Shown here: piece by piece, positions 6,948 to 14,659 of the stretch
Numbering within the stretch: position 1 is the first letter of the stretch
How the letters are laid out: each line of letters begins with the position of its first letter
Made by a program: the position numbers and the translations under genes
Notes under the pieces: generated by a model
Database searches by the model: none
What the model was told of the DNA's origin: nothing
Seen by the model: only the letters and a program-made list of their open reading frames with translations
DNA from: CAZGSG01 sp964528095
GTDB taxonomy: Bacteria; Bacteroidota; Bacteroidia; Chitinophagales; Chitinophagaceae
DNA length: 20,302 nt
Direction: 5' to 3'
Assembly (NCBI GenBank): GCA_964528095.1
Contig: CAZGSG010000090.1
Span: forward strand, 1 to 20,302

Positions 6948-8273
6948 TTATTTCGGGGCCTTTACGATGATCGCTCCATTTTTCATAACAAAATGTACAT
7001 GCATCAATGCATTAATATTATGGTCAAGGTCCTTATCTACCGCGATTATATCTGCCCAAAAACCTTTTTTTAATATACCCAGGCGTGTCTTCCAGTTGGC
7101 CTGCCTGGCAGCATTGATAGTAGCAAATTTTAATGCGTCGGCAATAGGAATGCCGGCCTCATTATACCCAATAATGGTTCTTTTGGAAGGTTCGGAAAAA
7201 GGCAGTTTGAAGTCAATATAATCATCGGAACCTGCGGCTATCTGTACTCCTTTTTTATACGCTCTTAATAACCTGCTTTCAGGCGAACGCATGCCCCGCA
7301 TATACTCATGTATGCTCATTGTATCAGACGGGTCATTCAGTTTAAAGTACTGTGCATAGGTCACACTATCTCCGTCGGTTGGTACCAGTACAACTCCTTT
7401 TTTTGCCATCATATCCAGTACAGAATCTTCTATCTGGTAACCATGTTCAATACCATCTACACCTCCCATCACAGCTGTATAAACAGAGCGGTTATTGGTG
7501 GCATGCGCAGTTACACGGATATTATAACGATGAGCTTCATCCACGATTGCTTTTATTTCTTCCAGACGCAGCATCGTATTGTTGGGTGTATTGTTCGCAA
7601 AGATCTTGATCACGCTTGCACCCTGGTTTATATTTTCCCGCACCGCCTGTATGGCATCATCAGTGCTTTTCACGATCCTGTACTCATCTTTTACCAGGTC
7701 CTGGTGTTTATAGATCGTGCGTGGGAGCTGACCGCCTTCTGTAGACAGTCCCGGACCAGAACAACGCATTCTGGGCCCGGGTAATAAGCCTTCATTAATC
7801 GCTTTCCGCAAAGCCATATCACCGAATTGCCCGGAATTGCCCAGGTCCTGCACTGCAGTAATCCCAGCTTCGAGGTAGGCTTTGGCGCGGGCAGCTCCAT
7901 ACAGTGCTCTGTAAGCATCCCCATCCAGGGTAAGCGTTCGGGCCATATCAAGACTTGGTTCATTATTGCCCGGCCAGATCATCTCTTTATAAAGCAGATG
8001 TGTATGACAATCAATTAAACCCGGCAATACGGTATAGGCTGAAAGATCGATCAATGTATATTTCTTGCGCTCGGCGACCGTCAATTCTTTTTCTGTCTTT
8101 ACCGACTCGATGGTATTACCGGTCACAAGCACCACCATTCCAGTCTTGAATTCGCCGGTCTCACTATCAAATAACTTACCTGCTTTGATCAGGAAGTTTT
8201 GGGCGTCCTGCGCAACAGAGCTTACAGAAACGAAACCCATACAAAAGAAAAACAAAAATATAGACCGGAGCAT
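6948..8273 (-). CDS. Secreted amidohydrolase (imidazolonepropionase/prolidase-like)
   Basis: A 441-residue metal-dependent amidohydrolase with a signal peptide (LFFFCMGFVSVSSVAQ). Metal-site residues are visible in family order: His90 and His92 in DCHTHL, the bridging Lys223 in VIKIF, His257 in TAHAT, His277 in IEHGY and Asp350 in AAGSDD. The lysine between the HxH and the third His is where members of this subgroup carry a carboxylated lysine binding two metal ions. This set, with the N-terminal composite strand domain and C-terminal ADIIAVD, is shared with imidazolonepropionase-like and Xaa-Pro dipeptidase-like enzymes that cleave acylated or proline-containing dipeptides. The actual substrate cannot be read. 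The export signal points to a periplasmic scavenging role. It is the last gene of a leftward group. Confidence 0.9.
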   Translation of the reverse strand: MLRSIFLFFFCMGFVSVSSVAQDAQNFLIKAGKLFDSETGEFKTGMVVLVTGNTIESVKTEKELTVAERKKYTLIDLSAYTVLPGLIDCHTHLLYKEMIWPGNNEPSLDMARTLTLDGDAYRALYGAARAKAYLEAGITAVQDLGNSGQFGDMALRKAINEGLLPGPRMRCSGPGLSTEGGQLPRTIYKHQDLVKDEYRIVKSTDDAIQAVRENINQGASVIKIFANNTPNNTMLRLEEIKAIVDEAHRYNIRVTAHATNNRSVYTAVMGGVDGIEHGYQIEDSVLDMMAKKGVVLVPTDGDSVTYAQYFKLNDPSDTMSIHEYMRGMRSPESRLLRAYKKGVQIAAGSDDYIDFKLPFSEPSKRTIIGYNEAGIPIADALKFATINAARQANWKTRLGILKKGFWADIIAVDKDLDHNINALMHVHFVMKNGAIIVKAPK

Positions 8274-8367
8274 AGTTAATTTTTTAAGGGTAAAGTGTAT
8301 TTTTTATGTCAATGGAAAAACTCAGCAGGTATTATGTAAATCATTTTACCGCTCTCTTTATGTGCTG

Positions 8368-8583
8368 TCAGTTTTTAGGGAGAATGGATATATAAAGATC
8401 TTCCACTTTTTTTCTGGCCCAGGGTGTTTTGCGTAAAAAGGTAAGACTTGATTTTACACTGGGATCGCTATTGAAACAATTGATCCGGATCCGGCGGCCC
8501 AATTCTTCCCATCCAATATGTGCTACAAGATGAGTCACGATCATCTCTAGTGTTTTACCGTGCAGGGGATCATTGGAACTCAT
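8368..8583 (-). CDS. DUF2132 (VF530-type) small protein
   Basis: A 71-residue protein that matches the DUF2132/VF530 family along its full length: NDPLHGKTLEMIVTHLV, then IGWEELGRRIRINCF and the signature DPSVKSSLTFLRKTPWARKKVEDLY. Proteins of this family are small, mostly helical and have been proposed to bind DNA; the basic end KFLRxTPWARKKVE suits that, but the function is not established. The gene lies 27 bases after the FAD/Fe-S enzyme gene on the same strand, so the two are probably co-transcribed, though no functional link is evident. ATG at 8583 is the only sensible start. Confidence 0.88.
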   Translation of the reverse strand: MSSNDPLHGKTLEMIVTHLVAHIGWEELGRRIRINCFNSDPSVKSSLTFLRKTPWARKKVEDLYISILPKN

Positions 8584-8610
8584 TATTTATTCATTTATTT
8601 ACCAATCAAT

Positions 8611-11526
8611 TCAGCGCAACGCTTCGTACAATATTTCGATAGGATGTTTTGCCTTACGCCCTGTACCGTCCTTTATCTGGTGACGGCAACTGGTACCGGG
8701 TGCTGCAATGATCGTTTCTGCAGATGCATTTCTTACAGCAGGCAATAAAACGAGCTCGCCCACTTTCATCGACAGGTCATAGTGTTCTTTTTCATAACCA
8801 AAACTTCCAGCCATACCGCAGCATCCGGAAGAAATGATCTCTACCGTATAATTTTCTGGAAAAGACAATAGCTGTGCTGATGGATCTGTAGACGATAAAG
8901 CTTTTTGCTGGCAATGTCCATGCAGTTTTATCTGTTTTTTTTCGCTGGTAAATAGTTCTCTGCTGATCACGCCTTTTGTAATTTCAGCAGCAATGAACTC
9001 ATCCAGCATAAACACGTTTTTGGCCAGTGTTTTTGCCTTTTCAAAATTAGCATCATCTGCCAGGTCGATATATTCGTCGCGAAAAGTAAGTATAGCTGAA
9101 GGTTCAATGCCAACGAGCGGGGTATCAGCTGTAACAAGAGGGTAGAGCAACGAAATATTTTTATTCGCTATTTTCTTGGCGCTTCTTAATAGTCCCTTGG
9201 ATAACCATGCCCTTCCGCTTTCAGTATGCGCGGGAATTTCTACTTCATATCCCAGTCTTTCGAGCAGTTGTACTGCTTTCATGCCGATCTCTGTATCATT
9301 ATAATTGGTGAATTCATCACAAAAAAGATATACTTTTTTATGAACAGGCAGGTTGGCGGGTCTGGTCCTTTTCTTCATCCATTTCTTTAGCGTTGTCCGA
9401 TGAAGGGTAGGCATGGAGCGGTCGACTGCAAAGCCCGATGCTTTTTTTACAAGTTTACTAACAACCGGGTTGGTCATTACAAAATTGTAGAGGCCCGGCC
9501 ATATGCTTCCTGCAGCGGAAGTGGCGCTATACCATGCAATGAGTTTGGAGCGAAAAGGCACTCCATTGGCATCATAGTATTGTTGCAGGAACTCTGCTTT
9601 TAATTTTGCAACATCCACATTACTCGGGCACTCAGATTTACATCCCTTACAGCTAAGACAAAGATCCATTACTTCATAGATCTCTTTATGATCAAACCGG
9701 TTCACTTTATCTGAATGCGTCAGGAATTCCCGAAGGATATTCGCCCTTGCCCTGGTGGTGTCCTTCTCATTGCGTGTAGCCATATAAGATGGACACATGG
9801 TGCCTCCACTCAGCGCTGTCTTACGGCAATCACCGCTGCCATTACATTGTTCCGCATGTTGTAATACGTCCTGGTCCTTATACCGGAAGATCGTTTTAAA
9901 TGCCGGTGTCTGTTGCCCTGGTGTATACCGCAACATCGTATTCATTGGTGGTGTGTCAACGATCTTATTGGGATTAAAAATCGTATAAGGGTCCCAGGCT
10001 TTTTTTATCTCTTTCAGCAGGCGATAGTTTTTATCGCCGACCATTTGCTGGATGAATTCTCCACGCAGCCGTCCATCACCGTGCTCGCCACTTAATGAAC
10101 CATCGTATTTTTTTACCAGGGTAGCTATTTCTTCCGCAATACTCCTGAATAGCTGGTTACCTTCAGCTGTTTTCAAATTGATGATGGGACGTAAATGGAT
10201 CTCACCAGAACCGGCATGTGCATAGTGCACCGAATACAGTCCATATTTCTTCAGTATCTCATTGAAGTCTGCGATATATGCGGGCAGATCCTGCACATCT
10301 ACTGCCGTATCCTCAATAACAGGTACTGCCTTTTCATCACCGGGCAGATTGCTAAGCAAGCCGAGTCCTGCTTTCCGGAGCGTCCAGATTTTTTTTGTGT
10401 CAGCACCGAATAGTAAAGGATAATGATATCCAAGCCTTGCCTCTCTCATCTCGGTCTCACAGCGTAATGCATCGGCCACCACTTCTTCTTTGCTTTGCCT
10501 GGCAAACTCGATGACCAGTATGGCTCCCGGATCGCCCTGTACAAAAAAACGGTTCTTTAATTGTTCGATATTATTCTTTGTACATTCTAAAATATAATGA
10601 TCGATCAGCTCGCTCGCGCTGATTGCATATTTGACCGCGATGAGATTGGCCCGCAGCGCTTCGTCAACAGAATTGAAATGCACGCAAAGCAAACCCGTGT
10701 TTTTAGGAGGTAGCGGTACTACATTCAATTTGATCTCCGTTATAAAAGCCAGTGTTCCTTCAGAACCTGCTATAAGAGCGCAAAAATTAAAATCAGGCCC
10801 GCCGGCGGTAAACGGAGCCGTTTCCAGTAACAGGTCAACAGCATATCCCGTATTTCTTCTTTCAACGGTTTTCTTTGGAAATTCTTTCCTGATCTCTGTC
10901 TGGTTTTCATAGTCACTCAACAAGCGCCGGGTGGTTTTATATATGCGCGCCTCTAGCGAATCGCCCTCACATCGCTGATGAAACTCATCAAGGCCGACGG
11001 TTTTAAATACCGCCTCGCTACCATCGCTCAGGAGTGCTTTTATTTCCAGTAAATGCTCCCGGGTACTTCTGTATACCACCGAGTTTGATCCACAGCTGTT
11101 ATTACCCACCATACCTCCGATCATCGCCCTGTTGGCGGTAGATGTTTCCGGGCCAAAAAATAGGCCATATGGCTTTAAAAAAAGGTTCAGTTCATCCCTG
11201 ATCACACCTGGTTGTACCCGTACCCAGTTCTTTTCCGTGTTCAATTCAAGGATCTCCCTGAAATTCTTTGATACATCGACTATAATTCCATTGCCTACCA
11301 CCTGACCTGCCAGTGAAGTGCCTGCAGTACGTGGTACCAGCGAGGTTTTGTTTTTACCCGCAAAGCTGATTAGTTTCCTGATGTCTTCGATAGTCGAAGG
11401 AATGGCCACCGCCATCGGCATTTCACGATATGCTGATGCATCGGTAGCATACAGCGTGCGCATGGTTTTGTCAAAATAAAATTCTCCCTCAAGTGAGTTG
11501 GCCAGGTCCTTCAGCAGCTCATTCAT
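8611..11526 (-). CDS. FAD-binding and 4Fe-4S oxidoreductase (D-lactate/D-2-hydroxyacid dehydrogenase type, YdiJ-like)
   Basis: A 971-residue three-part flavoprotein. Residues about 40-230 are the FAD-binding PCMH-type domain (VPRTAGTSLAGQVVGNGI, GNNSCGSNS); about 270-525 is the FAD-oxidase C-terminal domain (YAHAGSGEIHLRP, SGEHGDGRLRG). Two iron-sulfur sites follow: Cys561, Cys567 and Cys578 (CNGSGDCRK, TMCPSY), then CLSCKGCKSECP (Cys623-633). The C-terminal region carries LldE/GlpC-type cysteine-rich motifs: GHCQQKA, SSGCCGMAGSFGYE and GTSCRHQ. In other bacteria this fused layout oxidises D-2-hydroxyacids such as D-lactate and feeds electrons to the respiratory chain, probably via a membrane partner. 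A longer frame starts at 11616, but ATG at 11526 is preferred because a promoter lies just upstream and family homology starts there. Confidence 0.93.
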   Translation of the reverse strand: MNELLKDLANSLEGEFYFDKTMRTLYATDASAYREMPMAVAIPSTIEDIRKLISFAGKNKTSLVPRTAGTSLAGQVVGNGIIVDVSKNFREILELNTEKNWVRVQPGVIRDELNLFLKPYGLFFGPETSTANRAMIGGMVGNNSCGSNSVVYRSTREHLLEIKALLSDGSEAVFKTVGLDEFHQRCEGDSLEARIYKTTRRLLSDYENQTEIRKEFPKKTVERRNTGYAVDLLLETAPFTAGGPDFNFCALIAGSEGTLAFITEIKLNVVPLPPKNTGLLCVHFNSVDEALRANLIAVKYAISASELIDHYILECTKNNIEQLKNRFFVQGDPGAILVIEFARQSKEEVVADALRCETEMREARLGYHYPLLFGADTKKIWTLRKAGLGLLSNLPGDEKAVPVIEDTAVDVQDLPAYIADFNEILKKYGLYSVHYAHAGSGEIHLRPIINLKTAEGNQLFRSIAEEIATLVKKYDGSLSGEHGDGRLRGEFIQQMVGDKNYRLLKEIKKAWDPYTIFNPNKIVDTPPMNTMLRYTPGQQTPAFKTIFRYKDQDVLQHAEQCNGSGDCRKTALSGGTMCPSYMATRNEKDTTRARANILREFLTHSDKVNRFDHKEIYEVMDLCLSCKGCKSECPSNVDVAKLKAEFLQQYYDANGVPFRSKLIAWYSATSAAGSIWPGLYNFVMTNPVVSKLVKKASGFAVDRSMPTLHRTTLKKWMKKRTRPANLPVHKKVYLFCDEFTNYNDTEIGMKAVQLLERLGYEVEIPAHTESGRAWLSKGLLRSAKKIANKNISLLYPLVTADTPLVGIEPSAILTFRDEYIDLADDANFEKAKTLAKNVFMLDEFIAAEITKGVISRELFTSEKKQIKLHGHCQQKALSSTDPSAQLLSFPENYTVEIISSGCCGMAGSFGYEKEHYDLSMKVGELVLLPAVRNASAETIIAAPGTSCRHQIKDGTGRKAKHPIEILYEALR

Positions 11527-11558
11527 AGCTATTAATAAATATTCAGATAAGTGAATGT

Positions 11559-11586
11559 CAAAAATACTGCAAATTAGCTTGTCAAT
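11559..11586 (-). promoter_or_regulatory. Bacteroidota-type promoter for the FAD/Fe-S oxidoreductase
   Basis: On the minus strand ATTG (11586-11583) is followed after 16 bases by TATTTTTG (11566-11559), a perfect TAnnTTTG box. Spacing is one base short of the usual 17-23. It places the transcript start near 11552, about 25 bases before ATG 11526, and rules against the longer start at 11616. Confidence 0.5.
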
Positions 11587-11776
11587 GCAGTTGGCGTGCA
11601 ATATTGCAAAATTCAAAACGAGCTATGCGTTCCGAATAAAAAAACATCAAAATTAAACGGTTTCCTATGCTTTTACAGGCTTATTACTATGACCCCAGGG
11701 AGTGAATGGACATAATCCCGGCACGGTCAATACTGATTGATGAAAATATTTAGCACCATTTTGGTGTAAGTAGTAA

Positions 11777-11784
11777 TAATTTTG
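11777..11784 (+). promoter_or_regulatory. Possible -7 box and ATTTTGGT direct repeat before the glucokinase gene
   Basis: TAATTTTG (11777-11784) fits TAnnTTTG and lies 31 bases before the ATG at 11816. No TTG is at the usual -33 distance. ATTTTGGT occurs twice (11758-11765 and 11779-11786), exactly 21 bases apart, about two helical turns, which could be a binding site overlapping the promoter. Confidence 0.35.
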
Positions 11785-11815
11785 GTAAATAAGATCCTCG
11801 CAATACATAGAACAT

Positions 11816-12511
11816 ATGGAACAAAAGATACTTTCTATCGATATAGGCGGTTCACACATTAAAGCGGCTTTACTTAATGAAGAGGGAGAGCTGTTAACAG
11901 CATATAATAAAGTAGAAACGCCTTCTCCTGCAAATCCTGAAAATTTACTTGCAGCCATCCGGCAATTACAAATAAATCTTGGAGAATACGATAAGATCTC
12001 TGCTGGTTTTCCCGGGTATATCAAAAAAGGAGTGGTGAAAACCGCACCGAATTTAGGTACTGAGTTTTGGGCGGACTTCCCTCTTGAAGAACGGCTTACT
12101 TCCTTACTGGGGAAGCCTGCCAGGGTTGTGAATGATGCAGATATGCAGGGTTTGGGTGTTGCCGCCGGTAAGGGATTTGAAATTGTCGTAACCCTGGGAA
12201 CGGGTTTCGGTACTGCATTTTTAGAAGATGGTCGTCTTTTACCTCATCTTGAACTGGCACATCATCCTGTTTCAAAAGACCGGACCTATGATCAGTATAT
12301 CGGGGAGAAAGAACTGGAAGAAGAGGGAGAGGAGAAGTGGAATAAAAGAATGATGAAAGTATTAACTGTTATTAAAACGGTTTTTAATTATGATCATTTA
12401 TACCTGGGAGGTGGAAATGCAAAAAAAATAACCTTTCCACTCGACAAGGATATTACAATTGTCACCAATAAAGACGGTATCCGGGGTGGCGCCAGACTTT
12501 GGAAGGAATAA
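11816..12511 (+). CDS. ppgK: Polyphosphate glucokinase (ROK family)
   Basis: A 231-residue ROK-family sugar kinase whose short length and sequence fit polyphosphate glucokinase, which phosphorylates glucose using polyphosphate or ATP. Motifs: phosphate loop DIGGSHIKA (9-17), AGFPGYIKKGVVKTAPNLG, the glucose-binding/catalytic VVNDAD with Asp107, LGTGFGTAFLEDG (127-139), and LELAHHP where most homologues have ELGHHP. The zinc-binding cysteine cluster of ROK repressors is absent, as is a DNA-binding domain. The C-terminal segment YDHLYLGGGNAKKI binds the nucleotide or phosphate end. Cytoplasmic, supplying glucose-6-phosphate. The DUF2141 gene begins 38 bases downstream and may be in the same transcript. 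Polyphosphate use is a family inference and cannot be proven from motifs alone. Confidence 0.85.
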   Translation: MEQKILSIDIGGSHIKAALLNEEGELLTAYNKVETPSPANPENLLAAIRQLQINLGEYDKISAGFPGYIKKGVVKTAPNLGTEFWADFPLEERLTSLLGKPARVVNDADMQGLGVAAGKGFEIVVTLGTGFGTAFLEDGRLLPHLELAHHPVSKDRTYDQYIGEKELEEEGEEKWNKRMMKVLTVIKTVFNYDHLYLGGGNAKKITFPLDKDITIVTNKDGIRGGARLWKE

Positions 12512-12549
12512 AAATGGCATTTATTCATGAATGGTAATCCTGATTTATT

Positions 12550-12987
12550 ATGTTTTTAAATCACTACTCCCTGATCAATTTTTTCCTGATCATTTGTTTA
12601 TCCATAACAGGGCCTCCACAGGATACACGGCAGGCAGTTATTATTACCAATATTGACAATAAAAAAGGAAATTTTTATATCGGCTGGTATAAGACAGCAG
12701 AAGATCTACGCAAAAAGACCAATGCTGTTTTTAGCAAGATCGAACCGGTCTCCGGTACAACTGAGCAAATAATTTATTTTCCCGCTGTTCCTTCCGGCAC
12801 CTATGCTATTGCGGTTTTTTTAGATGAAAACGGGAATGGAAAAATCGATACAAATATCCTGGGCATCCCCAAAGAGAAATATGGGTTTAGTAATAATAAA
12901 TTCCCACTGACTAGGGCGCCTTCTTTCAAGGAGGCGGCGATATTGATCAATGAAAAAAATGATCCGGTCAACATCCGGTTGAAATAA
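12550..12987 (+). CDS. DUF2141 exported protein
   Basis: A 145-residue protein of the DUF2141 family. After a hydrophobic N-terminus (LINFFLIICLSITG), probably a signal peptide, the domain covers about residues 28-145. Signature elements are GNFYIGWYKTAEDLRKK, VPSGTYAIAVFLDENGNGKIDTN and LGIPKEKYGFSNN. The DxNGNGKxD stretch looks like a calcium-binding loop inside a beta-sandwich, which is an inference. The family is widespread in envelope-exported proteins of Bacteroidota and Proteobacteria and has no settled function. It follows ppgK closely on the same strand without a visible terminator between them. Confidence 0.85.
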   Translation: MFLNHYSLINFFLIICLSITGPPQDTRQAVIITNIDNKKGNFYIGWYKTAEDLRKKTNAVFSKIEPVSGTTEQIIYFPAVPSGTYAIAVFLDENGNGKIDTNILGIPKEKYGFSNNKFPLTRAPSFKEAAILINEKNDPVNIRLK

Positions 12988-13007
12988 CAAACCTTCACTT
13001 CTTAAAG

Positions 13008-13019
13008 CGACAATTGTCG
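13008..13019. promoter_or_regulatory. Perfect 12-base palindrome CGACAATTGTCG
   Basis: CGACAATTGTCG is its own reverse complement. It lies 21 bases after the DUF2141 stop codon and 113 bases before the next start codon. It could be an operator half-site pair for a dimeric regulator or a short stem. No T-run follows, so it is not a terminator. Function is unknown. Confidence 0.3.
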
Positions 13020-13132
13020 GTCATCTATATCAATAGCCGCTCATCAATCCGGGCGTATCGTTTCAATATTTAGTTATAGCTTCAGGTATAGTCACATGAG
13101 GATATTCATTGAGTAATTCTAAAATTATCTTT

Positions 13133-13471
13133 ATGCGCATCCTTCTTTTTTTACTCCTCTTCATGCCCATCGTTTCAGGGGCACAGGTTAACCGGTCTGC
13201 AACTATATTCGCTCATGCACAAATTCAGGATTACCTGCTCAACAAACTCGGTATTAATGTTTCAACCTTCCTGATCGAGTATGGCGCACTAAAACCGGCA
13301 GTTTCGGCCAATAAAGAAGTGGTATGGTCCATGGATTTTAAATACCAGCCTGATCCGGACAGAAAAACAGCAGATAACAAGAGCAATATGCCCGGACGTT
13401 TGTATAAAATGCTTTTCTATTTTGACCGAAAAATGAAAATAGTAAAGGCGGAATCCTATGCGGGTGGCTGA
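13133..13471 (+). CDS. Small exported protein, family not recognised
   Basis: A 112-residue protein with a clear signal peptide when started at ATG 13133 (MRILLFLLLFMPIVSGAQ, cleavage after residue 17 or 18). A TTG 24 bases upstream would extend it by eight residues but weakens the signal. The mature part of about 94 residues has no cysteine and no membrane span. It contains the aromatic, charged pattern VVWSMDFKYQPDPDRKT followed by RLYKMLFYFDRKMKIVKAESYAGG, which suggests a small beta-rich fold. I do not recognise the family. Both neighbours are on the same strand, 145 bases away on each side, so it may be independently transcribed. Confidence 0.6.
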   Translation: MRILLFLLLFMPIVSGAQVNRSATIFAHAQIQDYLLNKLGINVSTFLIEYGALKPAVSANKEVVWSMDFKYQPDPDRKTADNKSNMPGRLYKMLFYFDRKMKIVKAESYAGG

Positions 13472-13617
13472 CATTTCCCCAGTCACACCTTTTAACTTCC
13501 TGAAACAGTGCGTCTTAGCAAAGGGCAGTCTTAAGAATCTGCAGGGGGGAGACAATTTTGCCAAAACTCCTGCGTTAAGATTAAGATCCAATACCTCTAA
13601 AAACTAATATCCTTTCT

Positions 13618-13869
13618 ATGAACAAGCCTTATTACAATGACCAGGCACATATTGCCCAGGAATTTCAATTTGTAGATGATCATACAACCCAAACAGCCCG
13701 TCTTGCTTTTTTTAAGATCGATTCTTACAAACTTTCCCTGATTAAATCTTCATTCAATATCAGTAAAGAAGAGTTATCGGGTATCATTCAGAACACATTG
13801 CTGAACTATACTGCACCTTCATTTATTTTGTCAGACCTTGGGTTCTTCACAGCCGAATTAGATAATTAA
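13618..13869 (+). CDS. Small cytoplasmic protein, family not recognised
   Basis: An 83-residue acidic protein starting MNKPYYNDQAHIAQEF, without a signal peptide or membrane segment. It contains a helical, mixed stretch (FKIDSYKLSLIKSSFNISKEELSGIIQ) followed by SFILSDLGFFTAELDN. Codon use resembles its neighbours and the frame is clean, but there are no motifs I recognise. The A/T-rich sequence upstream (ATATCCTTTCT before ATG) is consistent with Bacteroidota translation starts. Its size and lack of cysteines are compatible with a small regulator or accessory protein; no function is proposed. Confidence 0.5.
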   Translation: MNKPYYNDQAHIAQEFQFVDDHTTQTARLAFFKIDSYKLSLIKSSFNISKEELSGIIQNTLLNYTAPSFILSDLGFFTAELDN

Positions 13870-13964
13870 ATCGCAGGAAGAACAGTAAATTTTACATGTA
13901 TAAAGTGATACTACGGGAAAATGTACCCGTAACAATGACCGTTTGCGCTTATTCATTAAACTGA

Positions 13965-14150
13965 ACTGATAACATATTTTCAGCCCGGCAATTTATCTTT
14001 AATAAACCAACTATCACAACTCCAGCAGAACCTCAAGTATTCTACATTGCAAGCAATGCACATCCAACCCTATGGGAAGATGGATCCTATCCTTTAAAAG
14101 ATCAGTACGTACGCGGAATGGAAATAAGCAGGATTGCTTTCCTGCAGTGA
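13965..14150 (+). pseudogene. Start-less open frame, possible gene remnant
   Basis: A 61-codon open frame between TGA codons with coding-like composition. The translation contains TTPAEPQVFYIASNAHP and LWEDGSYPLKDQYVRGMEIS. It lacks an ATG until codon 52, so if real it needs an alternative start or is the tail of a broken gene. The frame ends in the loop of the hairpin at 14121-14172. The length alone is not statistically convincing. Confidence 0.25.
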
Positions 14151-14172
14151 TAGATTGCAATCCTCTTATTTC
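14121..14172. terminator. 16-bp hairpin with single bulge
   Basis: GAAATAAG-C-AGGATTGC (14121-14137) pairs with GCAATCCTCTTATTTC (14157-14172) at all 16 positions, leaving one bulged C. The loop is 19 bases and contains CTGCAG. The right side is followed by ATTTT. It could end transcription from either strand: it overlaps the stop codon of the plus-strand open frame and of the small minus-strand frame. A structured RNA is the alternative. Confidence 0.5.
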
Positions 14173-14264
14173 ATTTTGGAAACGGATAACAAGGTAATAG
14201 ATACGCGTTGAAACAATGTCTTTTCAGACAACAGCGCTACTGGTTTTACTTCAATCTTTTTCAT
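14166..14264 (-). CDS. Possible 32-residue small protein
   Basis: On the minus strand an ATG at 14264 opens a short frame (MKKIEVKPVALLSEKTLFQ, then RVSITLLSVSKMK) that stops at the edge of the strong hairpin at 14121-14172. A stop followed by a hairpin, A-rich sequence before ATG, and a basic start are what a small Bacteroidota gene would show. There is no known family, no clear promoter, and the size is within chance expectations, so this is tentative. Confidence 0.2.
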   Translation of the reverse strand: MKKIEVKPVALLSEKTLFQRVSITLLSVSKMK

Positions 14265-14659
14265 TAATTCTATTTTGTGCAAATAAGACAAGATGGGTCA
14301 TTCTCAGGTCCCTTTTATGAGGATTATCATAGTGTCAACAAATCCTTCCTTTAGATATTATCCTTACAGGTCTTTTACCCCTTATCAGCAACGATGATAA
14401 CCGATCATTATAACGAAACGCTATTTCTTTGTATCCCGGTGAGTTGCGGGGCAATATGAGGAAATATATCAACAATAAATAAAACGATATTCACCCCATT
14501 AACCGGCCCGGCATCATAATTCTATTGATCCGCACCATTCCCACCGGTATAATAGGCCTGGTGTAATTAATGGAGGAGATGTGCTGGTATGGTTTTTGGC
14601 AATCTCAAATACGATCTAACGATTATAGTTATGGCTTACTAACCATTAAATTAAATATC

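Larger units (their letters stand above)
13870..14659. other. Long stretch without a convincing gene
   Basis: About 790 bases separate the small protein gene from the DUF6496 gene. Contents: a weak stem TACGGG/CCCGTA (13912-13931); a start-less open frame on the plus strand (13965-14150); a strong 16-bp hairpin (14121-14172); a 32-codon minus-strand frame (14166-14264) beginning MKKIEVKPVALL; and a start-less minus-strand frame of 51 codons (14335-14490). No tRNA, rRNA, known riboswitch or insertion sequence is recognised. The mix of short open frames in several frames suggests either decayed genes or an uncharacterised RNA or small-protein locus. The DUF6496 promoter must lie in its right part, but no consensus box is clear. 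Confidence 0.5.

Noticed and set aside
7308..7784. 158-codon plus-strand open frame
   Set aside because: It lies fully antisense to the amidohydrolase gene, whose motifs are complete, and its translation is rich in Cys, His and Tyr without any domain.
11665..12024. 119-codon minus-strand frame overlapping the start of ppgK
   Set aside because: It covers the conserved N-terminus of the glucokinase on the other strand and has no recognisable motif or promoter.
13912..13931. TACGGG/CCCGTA stem as a terminator for the gene ending at 13869
   Set aside because: Only six pairs, an eight-base loop and no T-run after it.
14293..14397. 34-codon plus-strand frame starting MGHSQVPFMRIIIVSTN
   Set aside because: No family, no good promoter and the length is within chance; it also overlaps a competing minus-strand frame.
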